From CAWINX01 sp963837585 (GTDB taxonomy: Bacteria > Actinomycetota > Thermoleophilia > Solirubrobacterales > 70-9), in assembly GCA_963837585.1 (NCBI GenBank), contig CAWINX010000004.1, positions 310,001 to 374,000 of the forward strand: DNA of 64,000 nucleotides, written 5' to 3'. The notes below the pieces were generated by a model. That model was not told the origin of the DNA and searched no databases. It was given only the letters and a program-made list of their open reading frames with translations. Positions 37,199 to 48,240 of this stretch are shown in pieces (the stretch's first letter is position 1; every line of letters begins with the position of its first letter). The position numbers were made by a program, and so were the translations under genes.

Positions 37199-39178
37199 CT
37201 ACTGGGGGTCGACGTCGACGCCGATCGAGACACCCTTGAGAGAACGGTCGGCGGCGAGGGCCTCGACCACTTCCCGCACCGCCGCGACCGTGCCCTCGCG
37301 ATCGTCGGCCTTGAGCAGGAGGCGGCGACGATGGCGGTTGCGGACGCGGAACATCGGGGCCGGGCCGAGCAGGTCGGTCCCGTCCGGGACGACGTCGTCG
37401 AGCTCGCCGGCGAGCCGTACGGCGACCGCTTCGATCCGTCCCTCGTCTTCTGAGGAGAGGTTGATCCGCACCAGGCTGGAGAAGGGCGGGTAGCGGAGCA
37501 GGCGCCGGCGCTCCAGCTCCGCGGCGAGGAAGCCGGCGGCGTCGTGATCGGCGGCGCGATCGATGCTGGGGGCGGTGGGCGCCAGGGTCTGGACAATCAC
37601 CTCTCCGCCCGCCTCGCCCCGGCCGCTTCGCCCGGCGAGCTGGGCGACCATCGCGAAGGTCCGCTCCTCGGCGCGGAAGTCGGGGAAGCGCAGGGTCGCG
37701 TCGGCGTCGATGATCGTGCTCAGCGTCACCTCGGGGAAGTCGTGGCCCTTGGCGACCATCTGGGTGCCGACCAGCACCGCGCTGGGCTCATCGTCGAAGC
37801 GTCCGAGGATGCGGGCGTGGGCGCCGCGCCCCGAGGCGGTGTCGGAATCGAGCCGAATTACCGGCATCGGGTCGAGGCGGCGAGCGAGCAGCTCCTCGAC
37901 CTGCTCGGTGCCGACACCGGCCCGCGCCAGGGTCGTCGAGTCGCAGTCCGGACAGGAGCGCGGCAGGGGCTCGGAGTGGGCGCAGTGGTGGCAGACCAGG
38001 CGCCCGCTTCCTCGGTGGGTGATCAACGAGACGTCGCAGTTGGGACAGCTCCAGTGCCGCCCGCAGGAGCGGCAGGTCAGCCACGGCGCGAAGCCGCGAC
38101 GGTTGACCATCACGATCGCCTTGGCCCCCTCGCGCCGCACTCCATCCAGCGCCTCCCAGGTGGCGGGATGCAGCGGACCGGAGCGGGGGTCGGCCTCGCG
38201 CATGTCGAGGACCTCGACCGGGGGCATCCGCAGGCCGTCGACCCGGCGCGGAAGATCCACCCGGGGCAGCTCCAGCCACGACTCCGGGCGCGGCGTCGCG
38301 GTGCCGGCGACCAGCACCGCCCCGCACTGATCGGCCCGCCGCCGGGCGACGGTGCGGGCGTCGTAGGAGGGGTCGCCCTCCTGCTTGTAGGAGGGGTCGT
38401 GCTCCTCGTCGATCACGACCAGGCCGAGGTTCTCGACCGGAGCGAAGATCGCCGAGCGCGGCCCCACGCAGACGCTCGCCTCACCGTCGCGCAGCCGCTT
38501 CCACTCGTCGTAGCGCTCGCCGTCGGTCAGGGCCGAGTGCAGAACGGCGAAGCGGTCGCCGAGCCGGGCGCGAAAGCGCGCCACGGCCTGCGGGGCGAGG
38601 CCGATCTCAGGGACGAGGACGATCGCCCCTCTTCCCTGGGCCAGCGCCGCCTCGACGGCGGCGAGGTAGACCTCGGTCTTGCCCGAGCCGGTGACCCCGT
38701 GCACGAGCAGTTCGCGATCCGAACCGGCGTCGCCGTCGAGGGCGGCGACGATCCGCTCGACCGCGCGAGACTGCTCGGGCAGCAGCGACGGCGCGACCGC
38801 CGCCGAGGCGCCTACCTCGGGCTGCTCGGGACGCGGCCGGGCGCGGCGTTTGCGGACGCCGGCGCCGGGCGGCAGGACGAGGCGAAGGCCGCGTGCCGGG
38901 GTCGAGCAGTACTCGCGGGCGACCCAGAGGCCGAGGCGGACCAGCTCGACCGGAACCCCTGTCTCCAGTGCTTCGAGCGGCTCGACCAGGCGCTCCGGCG
39001 GCAGTTCCGAGCTCTCGGCCAACTCGACGACCACGCCGAGCACCGGTTGGCGCCGGCCGAACGGCACCCGCACGACGCTTCCCACCCCAACCTCGGCCAT
39101 CTCCGCCGGGAGCCGGTAATCGAACGGCCCGCGCAACGCGCGGGCCGTTGTGAGCGGCTCGACCTTGGCTATCGACAT
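37199..39178 (-). CDS. priA: Primosomal protein N' (PriA helicase)
   Basis: 659 residues. N-terminal 3'-DNA-binding domain, Walker A GVTGSGKTEVYL, Walker B VIDEEHDPSYKQEG, two zinc knuckle sets (CRSCGRHWSCPNC and CHHCAHSEPLPRSCPDC), and helicase motif VI LAGRSGRGEAGG. PriA restarts stalled forks. ATG at 39178 is preferred to GTG at 39187. Intact over its whole length. Confidence 0.93.
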   Translation of the reverse strand: MSIAKVEPLTTARALRGPFDYRLPAEMAEVGVGSVVRVPFGRRQPVLGVVVELAESSELPPERLVEPLEALETGVPVELVRLGLWVAREYCSTPARGLRLVLPPGAGVRKRRARPRPEQPEVGASAAVAPSLLPEQSRAVERIVAALDGDAGSDRELLVHGVTGSGKTEVYLAAVEAALAQGRGAIVLVPEIGLAPQAVARFRARLGDRFAVLHSALTDGERYDEWKRLRDGEASVCVGPRSAIFAPVENLGLVVIDEEHDPSYKQEGDPSYDARTVARRRADQCGAVLVAGTATPRPESWLELPRVDLPRRVDGLRMPPVEVLDMREADPRSGPLHPATWEALDGVRREGAKAIVMVNRRGFAPWLTCRSCGRHWSCPNCDVSLITHRGSGRLVCHHCAHSEPLPRSCPDCDSTTLARAGVGTEQVEELLARRLDPMPVIRLDSDTASGRGAHARILGRFDDEPSAVLVGTQMVAKGHDFPEVTLSTIIDADATLRFPDFRAEERTFAMVAQLAGRSGRGEAGGEVIVQTLAPTAPSIDRAADHDAAGFLAAELERRRLLRYPPFSSLVRINLSSEDEGRIEAVAVRLAGELDDVVPDGTDLLGPAPMFRVRNRHRRRLLLKADDREGTVAAVREVVEALAADRSLKGVSIGVDVDPQ

Positions 39179-39227
39179 TTCATCCACGGTATGGAGAGAA
39201 GCGGACGGCGCGGATATGCTGCGACCG

Positions 39228-39733
39228 ATGGCGCTGAACCTCAGCCCGGGGGAGCAGGTGATCTTCGAGGGCCACCCCTCCTGGAGGGCGATCCTCGGCT
39301 TCTACCTGAAAGGGATCCTGATCGCGGCGATCATCGGTGTGATCGCCAAGCTGGTCGGCGCGAGCAAGCGCCAACGTCTTCCTGATCGTCCTCGTCGTGA
39401 TCGCGCTGACCGTGCTGATCGGCTTCGTCAAACGCGTCGCGACGACCTACACGATCACCGACCGCCGCCTCAACATCAAACGCGGGAATCGTCTCCCGAG
39501 AGATCCAGGAGACGCGCCTGGAGCGGGTCCAAAACGTCAACTACCGCCAGAGCGTCTACCAGCGCCTGATGCAGATCGGCGACGTCGACTTCGACACCGC
39601 TGCCAGCGACGACTACAACTTCGTCTTCGCCGGCGTCGCGAACCCAGGCGACGTCGTCCACCGGGTCGACCAGGCGACCGGCGTCGGCGCAGCCGGCACC
39701 CACGGCCTGGGTGAAGCTCAGCCCCCGAGCTAA
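39228..39733 (+). CDS. Membrane-anchored bacterial PH-domain protein (two single-base frame breaks)
   Basis: Corrected, about 167 residues: a cytosolic start MALNLSPGEQVIFEGHPSWR, a helix pair (about 22-42 and 48-67), then a bPH2-like domain with TYTITDRRLNIKRGIVSREI and YRQSVYQRLMQIGDVDF. Removing one A near 39370 and one near 39485 restores the continuous frame to TAA at 39731-39733. Such proteins are often called YdbS/YvaZ-like; the function is unknown. It is divergent from priA with a 49 bp gap. Confidence 0.78.
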
Positions 39734-39763
39734 ACGGGCGCCGAAAGGGTCCTGTCGCCCCGC

Positions 39764-41014
<1,251 letters not shown>

Positions 41015-41024
41015 GGGCTGAAGC

Positions 41025-42338
41025 CTAGCGTCGCCGCCCCGAGTGGGGCACGAAGTCGATCACCAGCGGCACGCCCTCGAGACCGTAGGCCTCGCGCATC
41101 CGGTTCTCCAGGTGGTAGGCCCAGTCGCGGGCGATCAGGCGGCGGTCGTTGACCTGGATCGCGATGCGCGGCGGCCGCTCCTCCACCTGGGCGGCGTAGT
41201 AAAGGCGCAGGCGACGGCCGCGTTTCGAGGGCGGCGGGGTCTTGGCGACGACGTCGCCGACGAAGCGGTTCAGCTCCGGGGTCGGGATTCGCTCCGCGGC
41301 ACGGTCGGCGAGCTGGAGCGCCTTGGGCAGCAGGCTGGCGACATTGCGGCCGCGCGTCGCCGAGCAGGTGACGACCGCGGGTCGCAGCCGCAGCTTGCGG
41401 GCGACCCGGGCGCGGGCGTCGTCGATGTCGGTCACGGTGACGTCCCACTTGTTGAGCGCCAGCAGGGTCGCGCAGCCGGCCCGCATCGCCAGATCGGCGA
41501 CCCGCAGGTCCTCGGCGGTGACCCCCTCGGAGGCGTCGCAGACAACCAGGGCGACGTCGGCGCGCTCGACCGCGCGCTCGGAGCGCAGCTGCGCGTAGTA
41601 GTCGACTGTGCCGGCGACCTTGGAGCGGCGGCGCAGGCCCGCGGTGTCGACCAGGACGACGCGGCGGCCGTCGACCTCCAGCTCGGTGTCGATCGCGTCG
41701 CGGGTGGTCCCGGCCCGCTCGGAGACGATCACTCGGTCCGAGCCGAGGAAGGCGTTGACCAGAGAGGACTTGCCGGCGTTGGGACGACCGATCACCGCGA
41801 CCCGGACGGCATCGTCGTCACCCTCGCTACGCGGACGCTCGCCGAGCAGCTCGGTGACCCGGTCGAGCAGGTCGCCGCTGCCGATGCCGTGGCTGGCGGA
41901 AACGGCCACCGGGTCGCCCAGCCCCAACTGGTGAAACTCGGCGGTGAGGTGATCGTCCTCGGGACGATCGACTTTGTTGGCGGCGACGACCACCGGCGTT
42001 TCGCCGCCTCGCAGCGTCTTGGCCAGCTCGGCGTCGCCGGCCCGCAGCCCGGCGCGGGCGTCGACGACCAGCATCACGACGTCGGCTTCGGCGATCCCGA
42101 GCCGCGCCTGGCGCTGGACGTCCTGGGCCAGCTCGGCCTCGTCCTCGAGGTCGATCCCACCGGTGTCGACCAGCTCGAAATCGAGCCCGTTCCAATTGCA
42201 GGCCAAGCGCTTTCGATCGCGAGTGACGCCGGGCTCGGAGTCGGTGACCGCCTCCCGCCCACCAACCAACCGGTTGACCAGAGTGCTCTTGCCGACGTTG
42301 GGGAAGCCGACGACGGCAACCGTTGGAAGCCGACTCAC
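41025..42338 (-). CDS. der: Ribosome-associated GTPase Der (EngA)
   Basis: 437 residues with two consecutive GTPase domains: GFPNVGKSTLVNRL and DTGGID in the first, GRPNAGKSSLVNAFLG and DTAGLRRRSK in the second, followed by a KH-like C-terminal domain. It functions in 50S assembly. GTG at 42338 overlaps the cmk stop. Confidence 0.96.
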   Translation of the reverse strand: MSRLPTVAVVGFPNVGKSTLVNRLVGGREAVTDSEPGVTRDRKRLACNWNGLDFELVDTGGIDLEDEAELAQDVQRQARLGIAEADVVMLVVDARAGLRAGDAELAKTLRGGETPVVVAANKVDRPEDDHLTAEFHQLGLGDPVAVSASHGIGSGDLLDRVTELLGERPRSEGDDDAVRVAVIGRPNAGKSSLVNAFLGSDRVIVSERAGTTRDAIDTELEVDGRRVVLVDTAGLRRRSKVAGTVDYYAQLRSERAVERADVALVVCDASEGVTAEDLRVADLAMRAGCATLLALNKWDVTVTDIDDARARVARKLRLRPAVVTCSATRGRNVASLLPKALQLADRAAERIPTPELNRFVGDVVAKTPPPSKRGRRLRLYYAAQVEERPPRIAIQVNDRRLIARDWAYHLENRMREAYGLEGVPLVIDFVPHSGRRR

Positions 42339-42973
42339 GCGAGGCCCCGTTCTCGGGTGAGGGCGACGACCCGGGAGACGACTCCTTCGAGAGAGAGGTC
42401 GGTGGTGTCGATCTCGACCGCGTCCTCGGCGGCGCGCAGGGCGCTGTGCTCCCGGCTCTCGTCGCGGCGGTCGCGGTCGCGCTGGGCCTCCAGGACCGCG
42501 GCGTAGTCCTCGCCGGTCTGGGCGGCTCGGCGGCGGGCTCGCTCCTCGGCGGACGCGGTGAGGAAGACCTTGAGGGGGGAGTCGGGGCTGACCACCGTGC
42601 CGATGTCGCGACCCTCGGCGACGTAGCGGCCCGCCGCGATCAGCTCGCGCTGGCGAGCGACCATCGCGTCGCGGACCGCCGGATGGACGGAGACGCGGGA
42701 TGAGGCCGCGGTCACCTCCGGCTCGCGGATCGCGGCGGTGACGTCACGGCCGTCGAGGTCGACCCGATCCCCGTCGAAGCCGATCTCGACCGCGTGAGCG
42801 ATTGCCCCCACCGTCTCGCCATCGTCGAGGTCGACTCCGCCCTCGATCCCCGCCAGCGCCACGCAGCGATACATCGCCCCGGAGTCGAGGTAGGTGAAAC
42901 CGAGCGCCGCCGCGACGGCGCGGGCAACGGTGGACTTGCCGGCCCCGGCGGGCCCGTCGATCGCGATGACCAT
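42335..42973 (-). CDS. cmk: Cytidylate kinase
   Basis: 212 residues with P-loop AIDGPAGAGKSTVARAVA, LDSGAMYR and the EGRDIGTVV substrate motif. Normal length. It follows aroA in the same direction with a 25 bp gap, a common aroA-cmk-der arrangement. Confidence 0.96.
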   Translation of the reverse strand: MVIAIDGPAGAGKSTVARAVAAALGFTYLDSGAMYRCVALAGIEGGVDLDDGETVGAIAHAVEIGFDGDRVDLDGRDVTAAIREPEVTAASSRVSVHPAVRDAMVARQRELIAAGRYVAEGRDIGTVVSPDSPLKVFLTASAEERARRRAAQTGEDYAAVLEAQRDRDRRDESREHSALRAAEDAVEIDTTDLSLEGVVSRVVALTRERGLA

Positions 42974-42998
42974 GGCGGCAGCGTACGGGCGAGGCGCC

Positions 42999-44302
42999 TC
43001 AAGCGCCGTCTCGCAGCAACGCAGCGAGATCGGCCTCGAAGCCCGGGTAGCTGACCGCCGCCGCGTCCATGCCCTCGACCTCGACGCCCTCGCGGGAGGC
43101 GAGGCCGGCGATTGCCCCGAGCATCGCGATGCGGTGATCGCCGTGGGAATTGACGGTGCCGCCGCGCAGCCCGCCGACGCCTGTGATCGTCATCCCGTCC
43201 TCGGTCGGCTCGACCTCGCCGCCGAGCGCTGTGAGCGCCTCGGCCACGGTGGCGATCCGGTCCGACTCCTTGCGTCGCAGCTCGGCGGCGTCGCGGATCG
43301 TGGTCGTGCCCTCGGCGAAGCAGGCGGCGAGGGCGACCAGCGGCAGCTCGTCGATCGCCAGGGGAATATCGGCGCCGGAGACCTCGGTCCCACGCAGCTC
43401 GGAGGAGCGGGCGACCACGGCGCCGATCGGCTCGCCGCCCTCGTCGCCCTGCCGGGTTACCTCGAGCTCGGCCCCCATTCGCTCGAGGATCGCGAGCAGG
43501 CCGGTGCGGGTCGGGTTGAGGCCGACGCCCTCCAGTCGGACCTCGCTGCCCCCAACCAGCAAGGCGGCAACGAGGAAGAAGGCGGCCGAGGAGAAGTCGC
43601 CGGGGACGACGATGCGCTCGACCGCAAGCCGTTCGGCCGGCTGCACCACGACGACGTCACCGTCGCGCTCGATCCGGGCGCCGGCCGCGGCGAGCATTCG
43701 CTCGCTGTGGTCACGGGTCGGCAGCGGCTCGACGATGCGCGTCTCGCCCTCCGCCAGCAACCCCGCGAAGAGAAGGCATGACTTGACCTGGGCGCTGGCG
43801 ACCGGCAACTCATAGGAGATGCCGCGCAGGGGCGCGCCCTCGACCGTGAGCGGCGGCAGGCGGTCGTCGCGGGCGCTGAGCCCGGCGCCCATCTGCCGTA
43901 GAGGCTCGACGATGCGGTCGACCGGTCGGAGGCGGATCGACTCGTCGCCATCGAGCGTCCATCTGCCGCCGTCCTGCCCGGCGAGCCAGCCCGGCAGCAG
44001 CCGCAACAGCGTCCCGGCGTTGCCGACGTCGATCGACGCGGGGGCCGCCCCCGCAATCCGACACCGGTGACCACCATCTCCGAGGAGACAACCGCGGCGC
44101 CGGCGGCGGAGCCATTCACCTGCGCGCCCAGCCGACCGACCGCAGCCAGGGTCGAACGCGTGTCGGCGGCGTCCAGGTAGCCCTCGATCGTCGTCTCCCC
44201 CTCCCCCATCGCGGCGATCAGCGCCGCCCTGTGGGAGATCGACTTGTCGGCCGGGGGACGCAGGGCGCCGCGCAGCGGGCCGGCCGGGTCGAACCGCGCC
44301 AC
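42999..44302 (-). CDS. aroA: 3-phosphoshikimate 1-carboxyvinyltransferase (EPSP synthase; single-base frameshift)
   Basis: About 434 residues. N-terminal motif PPADKSISHRAALIA and C-terminal blocks LPTRDHSERML, ELRRKESDRI and HGDHRIAMLGAIAG. In the plus strand near 44042-44052 (gggggccgcccccgc) one base is missing; with it restored the frame reads LRGAAPASIDVGNAGTLLRL. GTG at 44302 lies 1 bp after the tyrA stop. It catalyses the sixth shikimate step. Confidence 0.93.
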
Positions 44303-44303
44303 C

Positions 44304-45392
44304 TCAGTCCCCCGCGCCGAGCACGGTGACCGAGTGGCCAAGCTCACGGACCAGCGCCGCGGCGCGCTCGGCCTGCTCGGCGCCCCCGACCCAGAGCGAA
44401 ACGGCGCCGGAGGTCATGTCGGGAGCCGGGTAGAGAGCCATGTCCTCGATGTTGACGCCGGCCTCGCCGAGCGCCAACGCCAACTCGGCGACGGTGCCGG
44501 GGCGATTGGCGACGACGATCCGCAGCTCGTGCAGCGGGCCGGCGGCGATGTCGGCCTCCAGGAGGCCGCGCCGGTCCGCGCCGGCGCCGGCGTGCCAGGC
44601 GACGACCGCCTCGCGATCGCCGGCACGGATCAATTCGGCGGCTTCGCGCAGACGCTCGCGCAGCGCCTCGATCGCCTCGATGACGGCCTCATGGTTGCTG
44701 GCGAAGATGTCGCCCCAGATTGCCGGGTTGGAGCCGGCGACCCGGGTCGTGTCGCGAAAGCTCGGCCCCACCTCCGGCATCCGCTCGGAGTCGCGGGTCA
44801 GCTCGGCTGCCGCCTGGCCGACCAGGGCATTGGCGACCACGTGGGGAAGGTGGCTCACCGTCGCCATCAGGCGGTCGTGCGCCTCTGCGTCGATCGCCTG
44901 TGGCCGAGCGCCCAGCCCAACGACGATCCGTTGCAGGCGGTCGTAGAGGATGCCGCTGGAGCGCTCAGTCGGGGTCAGGTACCAGCGAGCACCGTCGAAG
45001 AGATCGGCGCGGGCGTTCTCCACGCCGGCGGTCTCTGCTCCGGCCAGTGGGTGGCCGCCGATGAAGCGCTCGTCCTCGCCGAACGTCGCGACCAGCTCAC
45101 GCTTGGTCGAGCCGGCATCGGTGACCACCGCCTGCGGGCCGGCGGCTGCGAGCGCCGCCCCGACCTGCTCCGGCAGCGCCGCCACCGGCGCGGCGCAAAA
45201 GACTGCATCGGCACCCTCGCAGGCCTCCGCAAGCGAGCCGGCGGCGCTGTCGATCGCTCCCAGCTCGACCGCGCGGTCCAGCGTCGCGCGGGTCCGTCCC
45301 CAGCCGACGACCTCCACATCCTCCAGCCGATCCCTCGCGGCAAGCCCGATCGAGCCGCCGATCAGGCCAACCCCGAGGACTGCGACCCTCAT
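44304..45392 (-). CDS. tyrA: Prephenate dehydrogenase with C-terminal ACT domain
   Basis: 362 residues: Rossmann start VAVLGVGLIGGSIGLA, catalytic region FIGGHPLAGAE and SHLPHVVANAL, then an ACT domain (about 280-360: HELRIVVANRPGTVAELA) that likely binds tyrosine or phenylalanine for feedback inhibition. Overlaps the DAHP synthase stop by 4 bp. Confidence 0.94.
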   Translation of the reverse strand: MRVAVLGVGLIGGSIGLAARDRLEDVEVVGWGRTRATLDRAVELGAIDSAAGSLAEACEGADAVFCAAPVAALPEQVGAALAAAGPQAVVTDAGSTKRELVATFGEDERFIGGHPLAGAETAGVENARADLFDGARWYLTPTERSSGILYDRLQRIVVGLGARPQAIDAEAHDRLMATVSHLPHVVANALVGQAAAELTRDSERMPEVGPSFRDTTRVAGSNPAIWGDIFASNHEAVIEAIEALRERLREAAELIRAGDREAVVAWHAGAGADRRGLLEADIAAGPLHELRIVVANRPGTVAELALALGEAGVNIEDMALYPAPDMTSGAVSLWVGGAEQAERAAALVRELGHSVTVLGAGD

Positions 45393-46473
45393 CCGCCGCG
45401 CCGCGCCTTGACCGCCGCCGCGAGCCGATCGAGCGCGACGACCGTCCGCTCCCAGTCAATGCAGGCGTCGGTGATCGACTGGCCGTAGGTGAGCGACTCA
45501 CCGTCGCCGAGGTCCTGACGTCCCTCGACCAGGAAGGACTCGAGCATCACGCCGACGATCGCCGCGTTGCCGGCGGCGATCTGTTCGGCGATCGAGGCCG
45601 CGGCCTCGACCTGGCGGTCGGTGTCCTTGCCGCTGTTGTCGTGGGAGGCGTCGACCACCACCCGCTCCGGCAGGCCGGCGGCGCGCAGCTTCTCCAGCGC
45701 GCTCTCGATCCCGGCGGCGTCGTAGTTGGGCGCGCCCTTGCCGCCGCGCAGGATCACGTGGCCGTCGGGGTTGCCGGTCGTGTGGTGGATCGCCGGCAGG
45801 CCGCTGTCGTCGATCCCGGCGAAGGCGTGAGGGGCGGCGGCGGCGCGAACCGCGTCGACCGCGACCTGGACGTTGCCGTCGGTGCGGTTCTTGAAGCCGA
45901 TCGGCATCGAGAGGCCGGAGCCGAGCTGGCGGTGAATCTGGCTCTCGGTCGTCCGTGCGCCGATCGCGCCCCAGGAGACCGCGTCGGAGATGTACTGCGG
46001 GGTGATCGGGTCGAGGAACTCGCAGCCGACCGGCAGGCCGAGGTCGAGCACCTCGAGCAGCAGCGCGCGGGCGATCCGCAGGCCGGCATTGACGTCGCCG
46101 GAGCCGTCCAGGTGAGGGTCGTTGATCAGGCCCTTCCAACCCGTCGTCGTGCGCGGCTTCTCGAAGTAGACGCGCATCGTGATCAGCAGGTCGTCGCGCA
46201 GCTCCGCCGCCTTTGCGGCGAGCCGGCCCGCGTACTCGAGCGCCGCGTCGACGTCGTGGACGCTGCAGGGACCGACGACGACGAGCAGGCGGTCGTCGCT
46301 GCCGTCGAGGACCGCGACGACCTCCTCTCGGCCTCTCACCACCGCTTCCGCGCGCGCTTCGCCGAGCGGCAGCTCCTCCAACAGCTTCGCGGGAGAGACG
46401 AGCTCGACAATCCGCTCGATCCGCAGGTCGCGGACGCGGTCTCTGGTCTCCCCCTCTTTCATGCCGATCATCA
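45389..46473 (-). CDS. 3-deoxy-7-phosphoheptulonate synthase, AroF/G/H type
   Basis: This enzyme commits erythrose 4-phosphate and PEP to aromatic synthesis. About 360 residues of the class I alpha (AroFGH) type: VVVGPCSVHDVDAALEYA, MRVYFEKPRTTTGWKGLIND, SWGAIGARTTESQIHRQLGSG and the C-terminal VGVMLESFLVEGRQDL. The isozyme letter cannot be set from sequence. ATG at 46473 is preceded by AAAGGCGG; a TTG further upstream is less likely. Upstream is a leader peptide and hairpin region, so expression is probably attenuated. Confidence 0.93.
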
Positions 46474-46620
46474 TCTTGTCGCCGCCTTTCTCCAAAACTC
46501 GGAAAATCCTACTTCTGGGTCCGTTTCGCCACGCGAGCGCGCCGCGCGACGCAAATCGTGGGATCGGCGCCCGGGCCGGTGTTGCTTTTGGGTGCGGCGC
46601 AACGCCGCGAGGCCGGACGC
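46474..46620 (-). promoter_or_regulatory. Probable attenuator between leader peptide and DAHP synthase
   Basis: On the minus strand this 147-base stretch has no gene but several GC stems: GCGGCG-TTG-CGCCGC just after the leader stop, GCGTCCGG-CC able to pair with GGCCCGGGCGC around it (one bulge), and a second GC-rich hairpin (GCGCGGCGCGC region) before GGATTTTCCGAGTTTTGG. Competing stems of this sort are what an attenuator needs. The pairing is judged by eye, not by folding energy. Confidence 0.55.
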
Positions 46621-46713
46621 CTAGCTAAATCGCCAGAAATAGGAGAAGCGGGCAGAATCGAGCGCGACGCCGGGGGCGCGGTTGCCGCTCGCGGTGTGGC
46701 TCGGTCGCTTCAT
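46621..46713 (-). CDS. Aromatic-rich leader peptide of DAHP synthase
   Basis: A 30-codon frame, ATG at 46713 to TAG at 46621-46623, too short for standard gene calling. The first 22 residues have no aromatic residue; the last eight are F-S-Y-F-W-R-F-S, three Phe, one Tyr and one Trp. It ends 147 bp before the DAHP synthase start and is followed by hairpins, the layout of a ribosome-mediated attenuator. There is no spaced ribosome-binding site (AGAGG touches the ATG), so leaderless initiation is possible. It is not conserved-domain evidence but a positional one. Confidence 0.65.
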   Translation of the reverse strand: MKRPSHTASGNRAPGVALDSARFSYFWRFS

Positions 46714-46743
46714 CCTCTGGACTTTGTAGCAGGTGGAGCGCGC

Positions 46744-47838
46744 TCAGTCGAGCAGCTCGCCGAGCGCGGTGAGGAAGCGGTCGTTCTCCGCCGCGGTGCC
46801 GTAGCTGACCCGGAGGTGGCCGGAATCGCCGAGCGGCGTACCGGGACGGACCGCGATCTGGCGCTCGGCGAGGCCGGCGACGACCTCCGCCTCATCGGCG
46901 TCGCCGAGGTCGATCCAGGAGAAGTTGGCCTGCGTCTCGGCGGTGCTCAGGCCCAGCTCGCGCAGGCCCTCCTCGACTCGGACCCGCTCGACCAGCGTCT
47001 GCTCGACCCTGCGCTCGACGTCATCCTGGTGCAGGATCGCCTCGGCCGCCGCCGCTTGGGCGATCGCGTTGACGCTGAACGGCTGGCGGACGGCGTCGAC
47101 CGCGGCGCGGAACTTGGCCGAGCCGATCGCGTAGCCGACCCGTAGGCCGGCGAGGCCGTAGACCTTGCTGAAGGTGCGCAGGACGACCAGGTTGGGTAAA
47201 TCGGCAAGCAGGTCGACGGTCGCGTCGGGGTCGTCGTCGGTCTGAAAGTCGACGTAGGCCTCGTCGAGGACGACGGTGACGTGGGCGGGTAGGCGCTCGC
47301 AGAAGGCGGCGACCTCGGCGGCCGGCAGGTGGGTGCCGGTCGGGTTGTTGGGGTTGCAGACGAGAACCAGCTGGGTCGCGGCGGTGACCTCGGCGGCCAT
47401 CGCGTCGAGGTCGTGGACATCGCCCTCCGCCAGCGGGACGCGGATCTCCCGCGCGCCGGTCAGCGCCGCCAGGTGCGGGTACATCGAGAAGGCGGGCCAG
47501 GCGTAGAGGATCTCGGCGCCCGGCTCACAGAGCGCCTCGGCGGCGGCGAGCAGGATCTCGCAGGAGCCGTTGCCGACCGCGATCCGGCCGGGCTCGGTCT
47601 CGAAGCGCTCGGCGATGCGGCGGCGCAACAGCGTCGCGTCCGGGTCCGGGTAGCGATTCATCGCCCCGGCCGTGGCCTGGATCGCCTCGATCACCTTCGG
47701 GTGGGGCGGAAACGGCGACTCGTTCGAGGCGAGCTGGGCGATGCCCCCGGCGGCAATCGCCTCGGGCGCCTGCCCGGTCGGTACACCGGCCTGATACCCG
47801 GGCATCCGGGCGAGCTTTTCGGCAAAGGTCACGGCCAT
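46744..47838 (-). CDS. hisC: Histidinol-phosphate/aromatic aminotransferase (HisC family)
   Basis: 364 residues, fold type I PLP enzyme: LASNESPFPPHPKV near the N-terminus, NPNNPTGTHLP, and the PLP lysine in RTFSKVYGLAGLRVGYA. HisC-family enzymes placed in aromatic operons often transaminate phenylpyruvate or hydroxyphenylpyruvate, so this copy may serve Phe/Tyr rather than His synthesis; the sequence alone does not decide. ATG at 47838. Confidence 0.85.
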   Translation of the reverse strand: MAVTFAEKLARMPGYQAGVPTGQAPEAIAAGGIAQLASNESPFPPHPKVIEAIQATAGAMNRYPDPDATLLRRRIAERFETEPGRIAVGNGSCEILLAAAEALCEPGAEILYAWPAFSMYPHLAALTGAREIRVPLAEGDVHDLDAMAAEVTAATQLVLVCNPNNPTGTHLPAAEVAAFCERLPAHVTVVLDEAYVDFQTDDDPDATVDLLADLPNLVVLRTFSKVYGLAGLRVGYAIGSAKFRAAVDAVRQPFSVNAIAQAAAAEAILHQDDVERRVEQTLVERVRVEEGLRELGLSTAETQANFSWIDLGDADEAEVVAGLAERQIAVRPGTPLGDSGHLRVSYGTAAENDRFLTALGELLD

Positions 47839-47865
47839 CGGTTTCGATTGTGCCCGATGGCCGCT

Positions 47866-48240
47866 TTATTGGGCGGCGTGCAGGTCGGAACGCAACGCCT
47901 GGGTCGCGCCCAGGTAGGCGTGAGCGGAGGTGTGCCCGACCGGCGCGTAGTAGTGGACCAGCGCCCGGATCACCCGCGGCATCGCCCCGGGAACGTTGAT
48001 CTCCCGGGCGCAGAGCAACGGCACCGAATCGAGGCCCATCTTGCGCGCCGCCGCGGCCGGGAACTCGGCGTCGAGGTCCTCGGTCGTCGTGAACAGGCAA
48101 CTGACCATCGCCTCCGGCGCCAGCTCGTTGCGCTCGATCAGCGCCAGCATCAGCTCCTCGGTCGCAGCAAGGATCGCCTCGGCCTCGTTTGCCTCGGCCT
48201 GCGCCGCGCCCCGCACCGCGAAGAGTCGTTCCTCAGCCAT
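47866..48240 (-). CDS. aroH: Chorismate mutase, AroH class
   Basis: 124 residues, the trimeric AroH fold: RLFAVRGAAQAEANEAEAIL at the start (active-site Arg and Glu), CLFTTTEDLDAEFPA and VPLLCAREINVPGAMPRVIR, matching the Bacillus type. It makes prephenate for TyrA. ATG at 48240 overlaps the rluB stop by 8 bp. Confidence 0.93.
   Translation of the reverse strand: MAEERLFAVRGAAQAEANEAEAILAATEELMLALIERNELAPEAMVSCLFTTTEDLDAEFPAAAARKMGLDSVPLLCAREINVPGAMPRVIRALVHYYAPVGHTSAHAYLGATQALRSDLHAAQ

Noticed and set aside
39734..39763. Fourth copy of the structured palindromic element near metK
   Set aside because: Only the GGGTCCTGTCGCC segment is present; there is no partner arm, so it is at most a fragment.
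41015..41024. SAM riboswitch ahead of metK
   Set aside because: Only 10 bp separate der and metK.
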